The translations under genes and the position numbers were made by a program. Below the pieces are notes generated by a model. It did not search any database. It was given only the letters and a program-made list of their open reading frames with translations, and was not told the DNA's origin. Below are positions 37,124-46,682 of a DNA stretch of 64,000 nt, one piece after another. Source of the DNA: Granulosicoccus sp. (GTDB lineage Bacteria; Pseudomonadota; Gammaproteobacteria; Granulosicoccales; Granulosicoccaceae); NCBI GenBank assembly GCA_023300375.1, contig JALZWO010000059.1, positions 1 through 64,000 on the forward strand, written 5' to 3'. The stretch's first letter is position 1, and each line of letters opens with the position of its first letter.

Positions 37124-38916
37124 ACTCTGTTATTACGGACGCCACTGATCAAGCTTTGGAGCTTGATGATGAGATGTTGTGCTTAATGCGCAGCGCCAAG
37201 ATTATGATGGTTGATGACGAACCGATTAACATGCGTGTGTTGCAGCTTCATCTTAATGTTGAGGGGTACGAGCGATTCGTTTCGGTTAGTGATTCCACAA
37301 TAGCAATGAGCGTACTGCGTGCTGAGAAACCAAATGTTTTATTGCTGGACCTAAATATGCCTGAGGTCTCAGGGTTAGAGATTCTCGAGCAAATTCGTGC
37401 GGACGAAGAGCTCAAGCGCTTACCGGTTATTGTATTGACATCATCCAACAGCGAAGATATCAAGTTCAAAGCGTTGCAATGTGGTGCAAACGATTTTCTA
37501 CCCAAACCTGTACACGCCAGTGAGTTAGCTTTGCGCATGCGCAATACCTTAGTGGCAAGATCGTACGAACAAAGAATCATGCATGTAGATTCTCTGACAG
37601 ACCTACCTAATCGTTTAGCACTGGCGGACTATATAGAGCAACATGTAGCCAATAACGAGCTAGGTGCTGACTCTCATGCTCTGGTGCTAATCAACATTCA
37701 TCGTTTCAAGACCATTAACGATAGTTATGGCTCTGCTCGTGGCGACGACGTGTTGTGGGCATTCAGCCAGCGCTTGCGTCTAGCATTTGTGGAAGCTGCG
37801 GCTGAGGAGCATGGTTCAGGTGATTCTGTGTTGGTTGTGCGTTTAGGTGGAGATCGCTTTGGTGTGTTTGCCAATTTGTTAGAGAATCCCTCTGCTCAAT
37901 CAGTATTACAGGGACAACTGACTCAGTTGTTAAAGTCTCTTGAGCAGCCCTTTGCCGTTGAATCTAGTGATGTCTACATTAATGTAGGCATCGGCGCTTC
38001 ATATTTTAATACGACAACAAAGACCGTTGAGGCTTTAATCAGTCACGCTGAGACGGCGATGAGAAATCACGATCAGAATTCAGGCTATCCCTGTACCTTT
38101 TTTAGTGCTGAGATGACTGATGGTGCTCGACGCTTACTTGATATTGAAAATGGTCTTAGAACTGCCATTGAAGATAACGCTTTGTACCTGACCTACCAGC
38201 CAAAAGTTGACGTGCAAACTGGGTTGATAACTGGCGCTGAAGCGCTGTTGCGTTGGCGAGATGCAAAGTTAGGCGAGTTGTCGCCGGTAGAATTTATTCC
38301 TGTGGCAGAAGCGACCAATATGATTGTGCCCATCGGGCTATGGGTTCTTGAGCAGGCTTGTCATCAAGCTGCCAATTTGCGGCGTACTGTGGCACCTCAT
38401 TTTAAAATTGCAGTGAATGTATCTGTAGCGCAGTTGGCTGAACCGCATTTCACTGACTTTGTGCTAGCTGCCTTAAAGAGTAGCGGGTTACCAAGTCGTG
38501 CACTCACGCTTGAGCTCACTGAGAATATGATCATGGACGATGTGGAAGCCAGCATTGCTAAGTTGGCAGCTCTACGTGAGCTTGGCATATCAATATCCAT
38601 TGACGATTTCGGCACTGGATATTCCTCGCTGAGCTATTTGCATCGATTCAGCGTTGATCAATTGAAAATTGATCGCTCCTTTATCATGCAAATTGAATCT
38701 CTCGAGGTGGGCTCTCCCATTGTTAAGGCTGTGGTTATGCTAGCTAACGACTTGGGTCTTTCCATTGTCGCAGAAGGCGTAGAAACCGAAATTCAGCTCG
38801 CCTACATTCAAACTCTGCCCCGCATGGAGTATCAAGGCTACTACATGAGTCGCCCATTGATAGCTACAGAGTTCGAAAAGCTAGTGATAGTAAACATGCA
38901 GAAACTCGCCGCTTGA
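37120..38916 (+). CDS. Response regulator with GGDEF-like and EAL domains (c-di-GMP turnover)
   Basis: The 598-residue protein has a receiver (MMVDDEPINMRVLQ; phospho-Asp in VLLLDLNMPEVSG), a GGDEF-type domain and an EAL domain. The GGDEF active site reads GGDRF, so cyclase activity is probably lost. The EAL domain looks intact: GAEALLRW, the ENMIMDD metal-site segment, SIDDFGTGYSSLSYLHRF, KIDRSFI and AEGVETE. It is therefore most likely a c-di-GMP phosphodiesterase controlled by the upstream hybrid kinase, to which it is translationally coupled. Confidence 0.9.
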   Translation: MNSVITDATDQALELDDEMLCLMRSAKIMMVDDEPINMRVLQLHLNVEGYERFVSVSDSTIAMSVLRAEKPNVLLLDLNMPEVSGLEILEQIRADEELKRLPVIVLTSSNSEDIKFKALQCGANDFLPKPVHASELALRMRNTLVARSYEQRIMHVDSLTDLPNRLALADYIEQHVANNELGADSHALVLINIHRFKTINDSYGSARGDDVLWAFSQRLRLAFVEAAAEEHGSGDSVLVVRLGGDRFGVFANLLENPSAQSVLQGQLTQLLKSLEQPFAVESSDVYINVGIGASYFNTTTKTVEALISHAETAMRNHDQNSGYPCTFFSAEMTDGARRLLDIENGLRTAIEDNALYLTYQPKVDVQTGLITGAEALLRWRDAKLGELSPVEFIPVAEATNMIVPIGLWVLEQACHQAANLRRTVAPHFKIAVNVSVAQLAEPHFTDFVLAALKSSGLPSRALTLELTENMIMDDVEASIAKLAALRELGISISIDDFGTGYSSLSYLHRFSVDQLKIDRSFIMQIESLEVGSPIVKAVVMLANDLGLSIVAEGVETEIQLAYIQTLPRMEYQGYYMSRPLIATEFEKLVIVNMQKLAA

Positions 38917-39033
38917 ACAGCATCTGATTTTTCGGCTTCTGGCCTATTCATGCCGTGTCTATCTTTACACCACAACTTACAGCCAAAAAACGTAGTTTGC
39001 AGTTTTATTTTGCTTTTTAAGTGCGCCTATTTA

Positions 39034-40158
39034 TTATGCCTTTACAGGCGCGTTTTCTTTCAATGCATCGGCCAGTTGCTTTGAGATTTGTAATTCATTA
39101 TTCACAAGCTGCTGATCGCGAGCAGCGTCCGCTTCAGGCCACCCTTGCGCATGTTGTTCTATAAGATCACCTAGAAAGCTAACAAAGTCAGGCCGGTCAT
39201 TTAGGCAGGCAATGTATTGATAACGTTCCCCTCCATGTTCCTCAAAATATTCTCGGTTCTCTCCGCTAATTTCTTCTATGGTCTCGAGGCAATCGGCGGC
39301 AAATGCTGGGCATAGTACGTCGATGTTCTTGATGCCGTTTTGTGGCAGTGTCTTCATGGTCTCATCACAGTAAGGACGAAGCCATTCTTCACGACCAACG
39401 CGCGACTGGAAAACAACGAGAATTTTGTCTGCTGCGATGCCAAGCTCTTCGCCCAATAATCTGGATGTTTTGTGGCACAAGCAGTGGTAGGGATCGCCGT
39501 TGGTAAGATAGCGTTTGGGAATACCGTGATAGGAGGTTACAAGAAGATCTCCTCGTCCATTGGCATCCCAGCTTTCGCGCACGCTGGCAGCCAGCGATTG
39601 AACAAATGCTTTGTGGTCACAGAACTGGTTGATAAATCGAAGCTCTGGAATCCAGCGCGTTTTTTGCAAGCGGTCTGTGACTGCATCAAATACAGAGGCC
39701 GTGGTGGTTCCGGAATACTGAGGATACATAGGTAGCACGATCATGCGCCGCACGTTAGCAGATTCAAGCTCAGCAATAGCAGAATCTATGGAAGGCTCAC
39801 CGTATCGCATACCCAGCGCCACACGCACGTGATCGCCGAATCGCTCTGTCAGTTCTTGGCGCAGGGCGTGCTCTTGTTGGCGAGAAATGCTCAACAAAGG
39901 GGAGCCTGTCTCATCGGACCAGACCTCACGGTAGGCTTTTGCGCTGCGTGACGGCCTGAAACGCAGAATGATGCCGTGTAGCAGAATATTCCAGAGCCAG
40001 CGTGGCAACTCGATAATACGAGGATCGCTAAGGAATTCGGCCAAAAAGCGTCTTACAGCGCGTGTTTCAGGAGCTGTAGGGGTGCCTAGATTGACAACCA
40101 ATACACCCAATTTTTCAGTTGTACCGTGCTCAAAATTAGGTGTGCCAATGTATTTCAT
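39034..40158 (-). CDS. hemH: Ferrochelatase
   Basis: This enzyme inserts Fe2+ into protoporphyrin IX in the last step of heme synthesis. The 374-residue protein has LGVLVVNLGTPTAPE at the start, GMRYGEPSI, MIVLPMYPQYSGTTTAS, the catalytic His in LLVTSYHGIPKRYL, and the Glu loop EEISGENREYFEEHGG. It starts at an ATG on the minus strand opposite the transhydrogenase operon, with a 233-bp divergent promoter region between them. The gene ends convergent to the REC-GGDEF-EAL gene. Confidence 0.95.
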   Translation of the reverse strand: MKYIGTPNFEHGTTEKLGVLVVNLGTPTAPETRAVRRFLAEFLSDPRIIELPRWLWNILLHGIILRFRPSRSAKAYREVWSDETGSPLLSISRQQEHALRQELTERFGDHVRVALGMRYGEPSIDSAIAELESANVRRMIVLPMYPQYSGTTTASVFDAVTDRLQKTRWIPELRFINQFCDHKAFVQSLAASVRESWDANGRGDLLVTSYHGIPKRYLTNGDPYHCLCHKTSRLLGEELGIAADKILVVFQSRVGREEWLRPYCDETMKTLPQNGIKNIDVLCPAFAADCLETIEEISGENREYFEEHGGERYQYIACLNDRPDFVSFLGDLIEQHAQGWPEADAARDQQLVNNELQISKQLADALKENAPVKA

Positions 40159-40391
40159 GTGTTTTTTCGGGAGTGCGTACTTGTGTATACGTATTGAATC
40201 GCTTGGCGGTGCGTGCGCCTTAACGAGCAGGTTGACGATTTATATAGAATAAGACGGTAATGAATTGAAGCTAGATCTGAGGTTGACACAAGGCTTGGTC
40301 AAATTTGGAGGTTAGAAAGCCTGAGTTCGTGATCGAGATTACGTTATTATACCGGACACTAGTTACTACTCCTTGTTCCCAGAGGTAAGCC

Positions 40392-42080
40392 TTGTCTCTT
40401 ATCATTGCCTTACCGCGAGAGCGGCGCCCCGGTGAAAGACGCGTAGCCTTAGATCCGTCGCGAGTTGAGCGATTGGTGCAGGCGGGGATAAAAGTACGCA
40501 TCGAGACCGATTGTGGACATTCTGCGAGCTTTCATGATGCTCACTACAAAGATGTCGACGTTTGCAGTAGCTTTGCAGATGTGGTCCGTGATGCAGACAT
40601 TGTCACTAAGGTCGTATGCCCCACGATAGAAGAAATCGCCCACATGAAGCCAGGGTCAGTGCTGATCTGCACTATGTCTGCTTTCCAGCACTTGAAGGAA
40701 GTGGAACAGCTAAAACGTGCAAATATTACTGTTCTAGCCATGGATCACATGCCCAGAACCACGCGTGCTCAACCGATGGATGCATTATCGTCGCAGGCAA
40801 CAGTCGCTGGCTATAAGGCTGCGTTGCTTGCTGCGGAATTATCACCACGATTGTTTCCCATGTTAACTACAGCTGCCGGCACCATACGTCCCGCGCGAGT
40901 GCTGGTGATTGGCGCAGGTGTGGCCGGATTACAGGCTATTGCTACTGCTAGACGTCTTGGCGCACAGGTAGAGGCCTACGACATACGACGTGCTGCCAAA
41001 GAACAGATCGAGTCGTTAGGCGCACGTATGGTGGATACTGGCGTTGAAGTCGCAGGTGCTGGTGGATTTGCAAGGTCTCTGCGCAAAGATGAAAGGCAGA
41101 AACAACATGATGTGCTGGCTGATCATATGGCGCGAGCACATGTGGTTATCTGCGCCGCCTCTATTCCTGGGCGTCTTGCACCTCGTATCATCACTGAAGA
41201 CATGGTGAATGGCATGTTGCCCGAATCAGTCATCATTGACATGGCTGCCTCGTCTGGCGGCAATTGTGAACTTACCCGTATTGGAGAGCACTACCATCAC
41301 AACGATACGCTGATCGTTGGCCCTCTAAATCTACCCAGTCATGGCGCTGTGAATGCCAGTGAGATGTATTCACGTAATGTGCACAGCATGTTGCAACTGA
41401 TCATTCTTGACAATGCGGTTGTTTTGGATAGTGAAGACGACATTATCAGACGATGTGTGGTTTGCCATGCAAACGAGATCAATCATGGTCCGACGGCTGG
41501 TTTGCTAGAGTGCGTCCACACCCCATTCGGTGACGCCGTGTATTCGGACACCGTGCATAAGACAGTTGCGCACGAGGCCGATATTTCGCACGATAGCAGT
41601 ATTGATTGGTTAGAAGAACCTGAAGAGCTGCCAGATATGCTTGATAAATCGCCAGATGAAAATCGCGATAGCAAGGCGACTCGAGAGGGTTTTGCAGCAT
41701 TAGCCGAAGCGGTTAGCGCTAAAGGCGATGGATCATCTTCGGCTAGTGGTTTAGTAAAAAACAACCAGGCTGATAGGGCTGCAGATTTCGCATCGCAGGT
41801 GGCTGTTCTAGCAACTGATGCATCGGCAGTTGAGAGTGAGGACGCTCAGGCGCACCTTGACGAAGTGAGCGCTGTGGATGACTTAACGCTGATAGATGGC
41901 GTTGGTCCTGCTTTGCAAGAACGCCTGTATGCCTTTGGTTTCAATAACTTTGAAGACATCGCCTCTCTTGATGCGCAAGGTGTAGAGAAACTTGCCGTAC
42001 AACTTGAATTAGATGATGAAGTGGAAAAGCAGGCTTGGCCCGCGCAGGCTAGCGCATTGATGCAGGAGCGTATCAAGTGA
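40392..42080 (+). CDS. pntA: NAD(P) transhydrogenase alpha-1 subunit with helix-hairpin-helix tail
   Basis: The 562-residue protein is the soluble NAD(H)-binding domain I of proton-translocating transhydrogenase (LIIALPRERRPGERRVALDP, RVLVIGAGVAGLQAIATARRLGA, VIIDMAASSGGNCELT). Membrane helices, fused in the E. coli PntA, are on the separate gene downstream. An acidic linker (about 385-485) leads to a C-terminal helix-hairpin-helix unit, DLTLIDGVGPALQERLYAFGFNNFEDIASLD, not part of the classical enzyme. The start must be the TTG at 40392: no ATG exists upstream of the conserved N-terminus, and AGAGGT precedes it at good spacing. It overlaps the next gene by four bases. Confidence 0.9.
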   Translation: MSLIIALPRERRPGERRVALDPSRVERLVQAGIKVRIETDCGHSASFHDAHYKDVDVCSSFADVVRDADIVTKVVCPTIEEIAHMKPGSVLICTMSAFQHLKEVEQLKRANITVLAMDHMPRTTRAQPMDALSSQATVAGYKAALLAAELSPRLFPMLTTAAGTIRPARVLVIGAGVAGLQAIATARRLGAQVEAYDIRRAAKEQIESLGARMVDTGVEVAGAGGFARSLRKDERQKQHDVLADHMARAHVVICAASIPGRLAPRIITEDMVNGMLPESVIIDMAASSGGNCELTRIGEHYHHNDTLIVGPLNLPSHGAVNASEMYSRNVHSMLQLIILDNAVVLDSEDDIIRRCVVCHANEINHGPTAGLLECVHTPFGDAVYSDTVHKTVAHEADISHDSSIDWLEEPEELPDMLDKSPDENRDSKATREGFAALAEAVSAKGDGSSSASGLVKNNQADRAADFASQVAVLATDASAVESEDAQAHLDEVSAVDDLTLIDGVGPALQERLYAFGFNNFEDIASLDAQGVEKLAVQLELDDEVEKQAWPAQASALMQERIK

Positions 42081-42499
42081 ATATTGTTGATGCACTTTAT
42101 CTTGTGCTTCTTGCGGCGGTGGCAGGCTATGTTTTGATCAGGCGTATACCCTCGCTGTTGCATACGCCCATGATGTCAGGTTCAAATTTTATACACGGTA
42201 TTGTGCTGGCAGGTGCCATGCTTGCTTTATCGACCGCTGATGGGACTGTTGAGCTGACCATCGGATTTGTGGCTGTCATGGCAGCGTCGGCTAATGTTTT
42301 TGGTGGTTTTGTTGTCACCGATCGAATACTTAAAATCTTTGATGAAAAAGGGTTTCGCAATTCTGGTTTTTTATTATCTGAGGCAGGCAAAAATAATAAA
42401 AAGGAAAGAACCCTCGACAACCCTGATACAGGCGTCGATAGGCCTTTGTCTGATGAAGAAAAGGGCACGCCGACTGTCTCTGATAAGGGTGTCGAATAG
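42077..42499 (+). CDS. NAD(P) transhydrogenase alpha-2 subunit (membrane)
   Basis: This 140-residue membrane subunit (PntAB type) forms domain II with PntB and the proton channel. Three or four helices are visible, with FIHGIVLAGAMLAL and GFVAVMAASANVFGGFVVTDRIL. It starts at GTG overlapping the upstream stop (GTGA), so it is translationally coupled. The C-terminal 40 residues are charged and unconserved. pntB starts three bases after it. Confidence 0.88.
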   Translation: MNIVDALYLVLLAAVAGYVLIRRIPSLLHTPMMSGSNFIHGIVLAGAMLALSTADGTVELTIGFVAVMAASANVFGGFVVTDRILKIFDEKGFRNSGFLLSEAGKNNKKERTLDNPDTGVDRPLSDEEKGTPTVSDKGVE

Positions 42500-42502
42500 A
42501 CT

Positions 42503-43906
42503 ATGTCGGAACTTGCTATCACACCTTCAGTTGCGATTCCCATTCAGCTAGTTTGGTTTGTGGCTACAGTTTTATTTGTTACCGGTTTACGTAAGTTAAG
42601 TATCCCGGCGAAGGCGCGCGGTGGTATCTGGCTTGCGGGTGTTGGCATGCTCTTGGTCATTTCGTCCATGCTTTTTCACCCAGGGCTGAATTCCAACTTC
42701 ATGCTGATTGCCATAGCGTTGGTCTCTGGGGGTTTGTTGTCCGTAGCCCATGCACGGCGGGTAGACATGAGCAACACGCCGCAAATGATTGCGCTTTACA
42801 ACAGTCTTGGGGGTTTGGCTGCAGCTTGCGTTGCAACACTTGTCTTGTTGCATGCATCCGAACATACCTCGGCGGTAAAGTCTCTGGCGGTTTTGGGTGT
42901 TGCGATTGGGTGTGTTGCATTTGCCGGTTCATTATTGGCATTTTTACGACTGCATGGCAAGTTCACCAAGCATGATGGCTTTGCTAAAAAGCAGGTAGCG
43001 TATCTGGCTAATGGTGCGTTGGTGCTGCTGCTGGGTCTTATTATGGCGACGTCCGCCACAGCCCACCCTGGTCTTCTAGCGGTATTTGTCATACTGGCCA
43101 TGAGCTTTGGCGTCATGATCACGATGCCAACTTCCGCTGCAGATATGCCGGTTCTGGTGTCGTTCTACAACGCTCTTACGGGGCTGGCAGTGGCATTCGA
43201 TGGATTCATCATTGCAAACCCGGCCATGATTGTTGCTGGTACTCTCGTGTTTGCGGCGGGTTCCTTACTCACACGGCTCATGGCACGTTCTGTTAACCGT
43301 CGGTTGAGTGAAATCATGTATTCCGGATTTGGTTTATCCTCGAGTTTTGTGGCGGTGCAGTCGAGCACTGATCACATCAATACCATCGACGCCCGCGATG
43401 CTGCAGTGGGTATGGCGTACGCCAGACGAGTAGAGATCGTTCCCGGATATGGCATGGCAACGGCCCAGGCTCAGCACAAACTTCGGGAGCTCACACAGTT
43501 ATTGGATGAGCGTGGCGTGGAAACGGGTTTTGCGATACACCCAGTGGCAGGCAGGATGCCCGGTCACATGAACGTGCTGTTGGCTGAAGCTGGCGTACCC
43601 TACGAAAAAATTCGAGATCTCGGAGAAATAAATGCTGAATTTTCCGATGTAGATGTAGTTCTGGTTGTAGGGGCGAACGACATCGTCAATCTGGCGGCTC
43701 GAACGGACCCTGAGTCACCACTGTTCGGCATGCCCGTCCTCGATATCGATAAAGCGAAGCGGGTCATTGTGCTCAAGCGAGGAGACGGTGCTGGCTATGC
43801 CGGTGTAGAGAATTCTTTTTTCTCCCAACCGGTGACGCGGGTCCTGTTGGGGGATGCCAAAGACAGTGTTCAGGACCTTATTACCTCTATCAAAGGGATG
43901 GACTGA
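42503..43906 (+). CDS. pntB: NAD(P) transhydrogenase beta subunit
   Basis: The 467-residue subunit has an N-terminal membrane part of eight or nine helices and the C-terminal NADP(H)-binding domain III with VEIVPGYGMATAQAQHKLREL, IHPVAGRMPGHMNVLLAEAGVPY and VLVVGANDIVNLAA. It couples hydride transfer from NADH to NADP with proton movement, supplying NADPH. It completes the three-gene operon and is followed by a likely terminator. Confidence 0.95.
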   Translation: MSELAITPSVAIPIQLVWFVATVLFVTGLRKLSIPAKARGGIWLAGVGMLLVISSMLFHPGLNSNFMLIAIALVSGGLLSVAHARRVDMSNTPQMIALYNSLGGLAAACVATLVLLHASEHTSAVKSLAVLGVAIGCVAFAGSLLAFLRLHGKFTKHDGFAKKQVAYLANGALVLLLGLIMATSATAHPGLLAVFVILAMSFGVMITMPTSAADMPVLVSFYNALTGLAVAFDGFIIANPAMIVAGTLVFAAGSLLTRLMARSVNRRLSEIMYSGFGLSSSFVAVQSSTDHINTIDARDAAVGMAYARRVEIVPGYGMATAQAQHKLRELTQLLDERGVETGFAIHPVAGRMPGHMNVLLAEAGVPYEKIRDLGEINAEFSDVDVVLVVGANDIVNLAARTDPESPLFGMPVLDIDKAKRVIVLKRGDGAGYAGVENSFFSQPVTRVLLGDAKDSVQDLITSIKGMD

Positions 43907-44321
43907 ATTCCACGAGCTTGTAGGTAGGCCACGTGCTACCAGTGAAGCCCATTGAGACAATTTTTTGTCACTTCACCAGATAGTGACAGATTTTTAGTCC
44001 ATAGTTTATGCACAAGAGCGAATTCTGCTTGAACGATGGTTGGTTTTGAGGTACCGCATAAGGGTTGTTTTGTAAGAATACTCTTTAAGTTACTGATAAA
44101 TATACATATGCCCTGATTGTTCAAAGATTGCACATTTTGTTACAGGCCACTGGTTGTCAGACTGTCAGCATTATTTGATGTTCTTGTCCACATACTTATC
44201 CACAGATTTTGTTGATAACATTCTTTTTTTTGACGCGACTTTGGAGTTTTCTACTGCTGTGCGTCAATTTTATGAAACGATAGCTAAGCAGCATAATGCG
44301 TCAGAAAAGGCTTGAAATCAG
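43907..44321. other. 415-bp AT-rich gap with DnaA-box-like sites upstream of priA
   Basis: This is the only long gap without a gene. It holds the pntB terminator at its left end and three matches to the DnaA-box consensus TTWTNCACA or a one-base variant: TTATGCACA (44006-44014), TTGTCCACA (44184-44192) and TTATCCACA (44196-44204). The last two are three bases apart. AT-rich stretches (TTCTTTTTTTTGAC) follow. No RNA gene or ORF of note is seen. The sites may regulate priA by DnaA; a replication origin is conceivable but not supported by neighbours such as dnaA or mnmG. Confidence 0.5.
43966..43996 (+). terminator. Likely terminator after pntB
   Basis: TGTCACT and AGTGACA form a perfect 7-bp stem with a 9-nt loop, followed by GATTTTTAG, 60 bp past the pntB stop. 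A T-run before the stem (TTTTTTGTCACT) could also let it work on the other strand. Confidence 0.6.
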
Positions 44322-46514
44322 GTGACGTCTTTGGTTCAAGTTGCCATCCCAACTCCGCTGTACCGAGTGTTTGATTACCGATGGAACTCAAGCCTGCCAA
44401 TCACGCGCGGTGTGAGAGTAGGTGTGCCCTTTGGCCCCCGAAAAGTGGTGGGCATAGTACTCGGAGCCATAGAGTCATCTGAGGTGGCTGAAAACAAGCT
44501 GCGAGCGGTCAGTCAGGTGTACGACACCGAGCCTGTGATCGCCACAGACCTTATGGAATTGTTGTGCTGGGCCAGTCGCTATTATCATCACCCTCTGGGG
44601 GACGTGCTCTCAACCTCGCTGCCTGTTCTACTCAGGAAAGGTCAGCTGGCCACTATTACCGAGCGAGAGTTCTACCGCTGGATAGGGCCTAGCCCAGTGC
44701 CAGAGACACTTAATCGTGCCCATGTCCAGAGGGCACTTGCACACTACCTTGAACATTTGTCTGGCAAGTTGGCTGGTGCTGACTCACTGGCGCGCATTAG
44801 CCCTCGCTGGCGCAGCTCCATAGCCGGACTCATCGACAAAGGCTGGGTAGGAGCAGAGACTGCCTTAAAAATCCCTGACAATAAAGCGCGCGGTTCTGCA
44901 CCCACCTTGTCAGAGGAGCAGCGTGTTGCGGTGGAGCAAGTGGTCGACTCATTGAGTCAGAAAACGGCGAAGCGATTTCTGCTTAACGGGGTGACTGGCA
45001 GTGGCAAGACGGAGGTCTACTTGCGTTGCATTGCCAAAGCGCAAAGCATGGGTCAACAGGTGCTTGTTCTGGTGCCGGAAATTTCGCTCACGCCGCAACT
45101 CATGAGTCGCTTTGAGCAACGCATAGACGGCTGTCTGGTGTGCTTGCACTCAGGGCTGAATAATACGGAGCGCTTGCAGAACTGGCTATGCGCTTCGCAA
45201 GGGCATGCTGACGTGGTCATTGGCACTCGCTCTTCTATTCTTGCGCCCATGCCAAACCTTGGTTTGGTGATTGTTGATGAGGAGCACGACGGCTCTTTTA
45301 AGCAACAAGATGGTTTTCGATACCATGCGCGTGATCTTGCGTTGATGCGAGCCAATGCCCGCCAGTGCCCAGTGCTATTGGGTAGTGCAACACCCTCACT
45401 TGAGAGTCTTAAGAATGTGGCTATTGGCAAGCTTATCGAACTGTCACTAACCCAACGTGCTGGCGGAGCTGTACCTCCTTCGATTGGTTTGATGGATATT
45501 CGGCGACGAAAACTCAAGGAAGGACTGAGCGATCGAATGTTAGATGCCATACGTGAACATCTGGACAATGCAGGTCAGGTGCTGATGTTTATCAATCGAC
45601 GAGGGTTTGCACCCACCTTATTGTGCAACGACTGTGGTGCGGCGGCTGACTGCAAGCGTTGTGATGCACACATGACAGTTCATGCTCGGACGAATCGTCT
45701 GCGTTGTCATCACTGTGGCGCTGAACGCGCTATGCCAAGTAGTTGTGAAAGTTGCCGTTCACCAGAGCTGGATCGTGTTGGATACGGTACGGAGCGCATA
45801 GCCAATGTGCTTGCCGAGGAATTCCCTGATGTGGCCATTGCGCGTATTGATCGTGACACCACACGACGTAAGGGGGCATTGGAAGAACAGCTGGCATTAG
45901 CCATTAGCGGTGAGGCTAGAATTCTAGTGGGTACTCAACTACTGGCCAAAGGGCATCATTTTCCTAAGTTAACACTAGTTGGCATTTTGGATGCTGATAG
46001 AGGATTATTTGGTACTGATTTTCGTGCTCTTGAACACATGGGACAATTGGTGCTGCAAGTGTCTGGTCGTGCTGGCCGAGAAACCAATCGAGGGACTGTA
46101 TTGGTGCAGACGCGCAATCCGGACAATCCTCTGTTGCAGACGCTGGTCAAAGAGGGGTATGCGCCGTTCGCGCACATTTTGATGGATGAGCGGCGTTTAG
46201 CGATGTTGCCCCCTTACTCTTTCATGGCTGTGGTGCGTGCGGAGGCTACCAACGCGCATGAACCCCATGAGTTTTTGAGGCAAGTGGCCAGTTCTCTTGA
46301 AACTGACAAGACAGGCCAGCTTGATGTGCTTGGCCCAGCTCCTGCGCCAATGGAACGATTAGGCGGGCGTTTTCGGGCACAACTGCTGCTTCAATCAGAC
46401 AAACGCTCTTCACTGAACGATAGCTTGTCAAGATTATCTACGCTCATTGACCAATTGCCTGGTGCCCGTCGTTGTCGTTGGTCTATTGATGTTGACCCAG
46501 TAGACCTTTTCTAG
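44322..46514 (+). CDS. priA: Primosomal replication-restart helicase PriA
   Basis: PriA binds stalled forks and reloads the replicative helicase. The 730-residue protein has the 3'-DNA-binding domain (VQVAIPTPLYRVFDYRW), helicase motifs GVTGSGKTEVYLR, VIVDEEHDGSFKQQDGFRYHARDLA and GSATPSLES, the zinc-binding cysteine pairs (LLCNDCGAAADCKRCDAHM, LRCHHCGAERAMPSSCESC), and the C-terminal helicase part (VGTQLLAKGHHFPKLTLVG; QVSGRAGR). It starts with GTG. Upstream DnaA-box-like sites are of interest for regulation. argS follows after a 168-bp gap. Confidence 0.96.
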   Translation: MTSLVQVAIPTPLYRVFDYRWNSSLPITRGVRVGVPFGPRKVVGIVLGAIESSEVAENKLRAVSQVYDTEPVIATDLMELLCWASRYYHHPLGDVLSTSLPVLLRKGQLATITEREFYRWIGPSPVPETLNRAHVQRALAHYLEHLSGKLAGADSLARISPRWRSSIAGLIDKGWVGAETALKIPDNKARGSAPTLSEEQRVAVEQVVDSLSQKTAKRFLLNGVTGSGKTEVYLRCIAKAQSMGQQVLVLVPEISLTPQLMSRFEQRIDGCLVCLHSGLNNTERLQNWLCASQGHADVVIGTRSSILAPMPNLGLVIVDEEHDGSFKQQDGFRYHARDLALMRANARQCPVLLGSATPSLESLKNVAIGKLIELSLTQRAGGAVPPSIGLMDIRRRKLKEGLSDRMLDAIREHLDNAGQVLMFINRRGFAPTLLCNDCGAAADCKRCDAHMTVHARTNRLRCHHCGAERAMPSSCESCRSPELDRVGYGTERIANVLAEEFPDVAIARIDRDTTRRKGALEEQLALAISGEARILVGTQLLAKGHHFPKLTLVGILDADRGLFGTDFRALEHMGQLVLQVSGRAGRETNRGTVLVQTRNPDNPLLQTLVKEGYAPFAHILMDERRLAMLPPYSFMAVVRAEATNAHEPHEFLRQVASSLETDKTGQLDVLGPAPAPMERLGGRFRAQLLLQSDKRSSLNDSLSRLSTLIDQLPGARRCRWSIDVDPVDLF

Positions 46515-46682
46515 GCCTCGATATTTTTTGTGAGTTTGCCAAGTTGGGTCATTTACGCCGTACGCGCTTAATACTTATGGGTTACATCGACAGTAATTCA
46601 GCTCATTAGCTTGTGTAGTGGTAAACGAAGCAGCGCAATTGCACTAAACTCCTAGCTCGACGAATACGTGTGGAAGTAGCCT

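Noticed and set aside
38917-39033. Terminator between the EAL gene and hemH
   Set aside because: The only pairing seen (GCGCCT/AGGCGC) has a long loop and one arm inside the hemH coding sequence.
40230-40360. Sigma-70 promoters for hemH/pntA
   Set aside because: TTGACG and TTGACA hexamers are present but no -10 element lies at proper spacing; nothing firm could be placed.
43907-44321. Chromosomal replication origin
   Set aside because: Three DnaA-box-like sites and AT-richness alone are not enough; no origin-linked genes are nearby and skew could not be computed.
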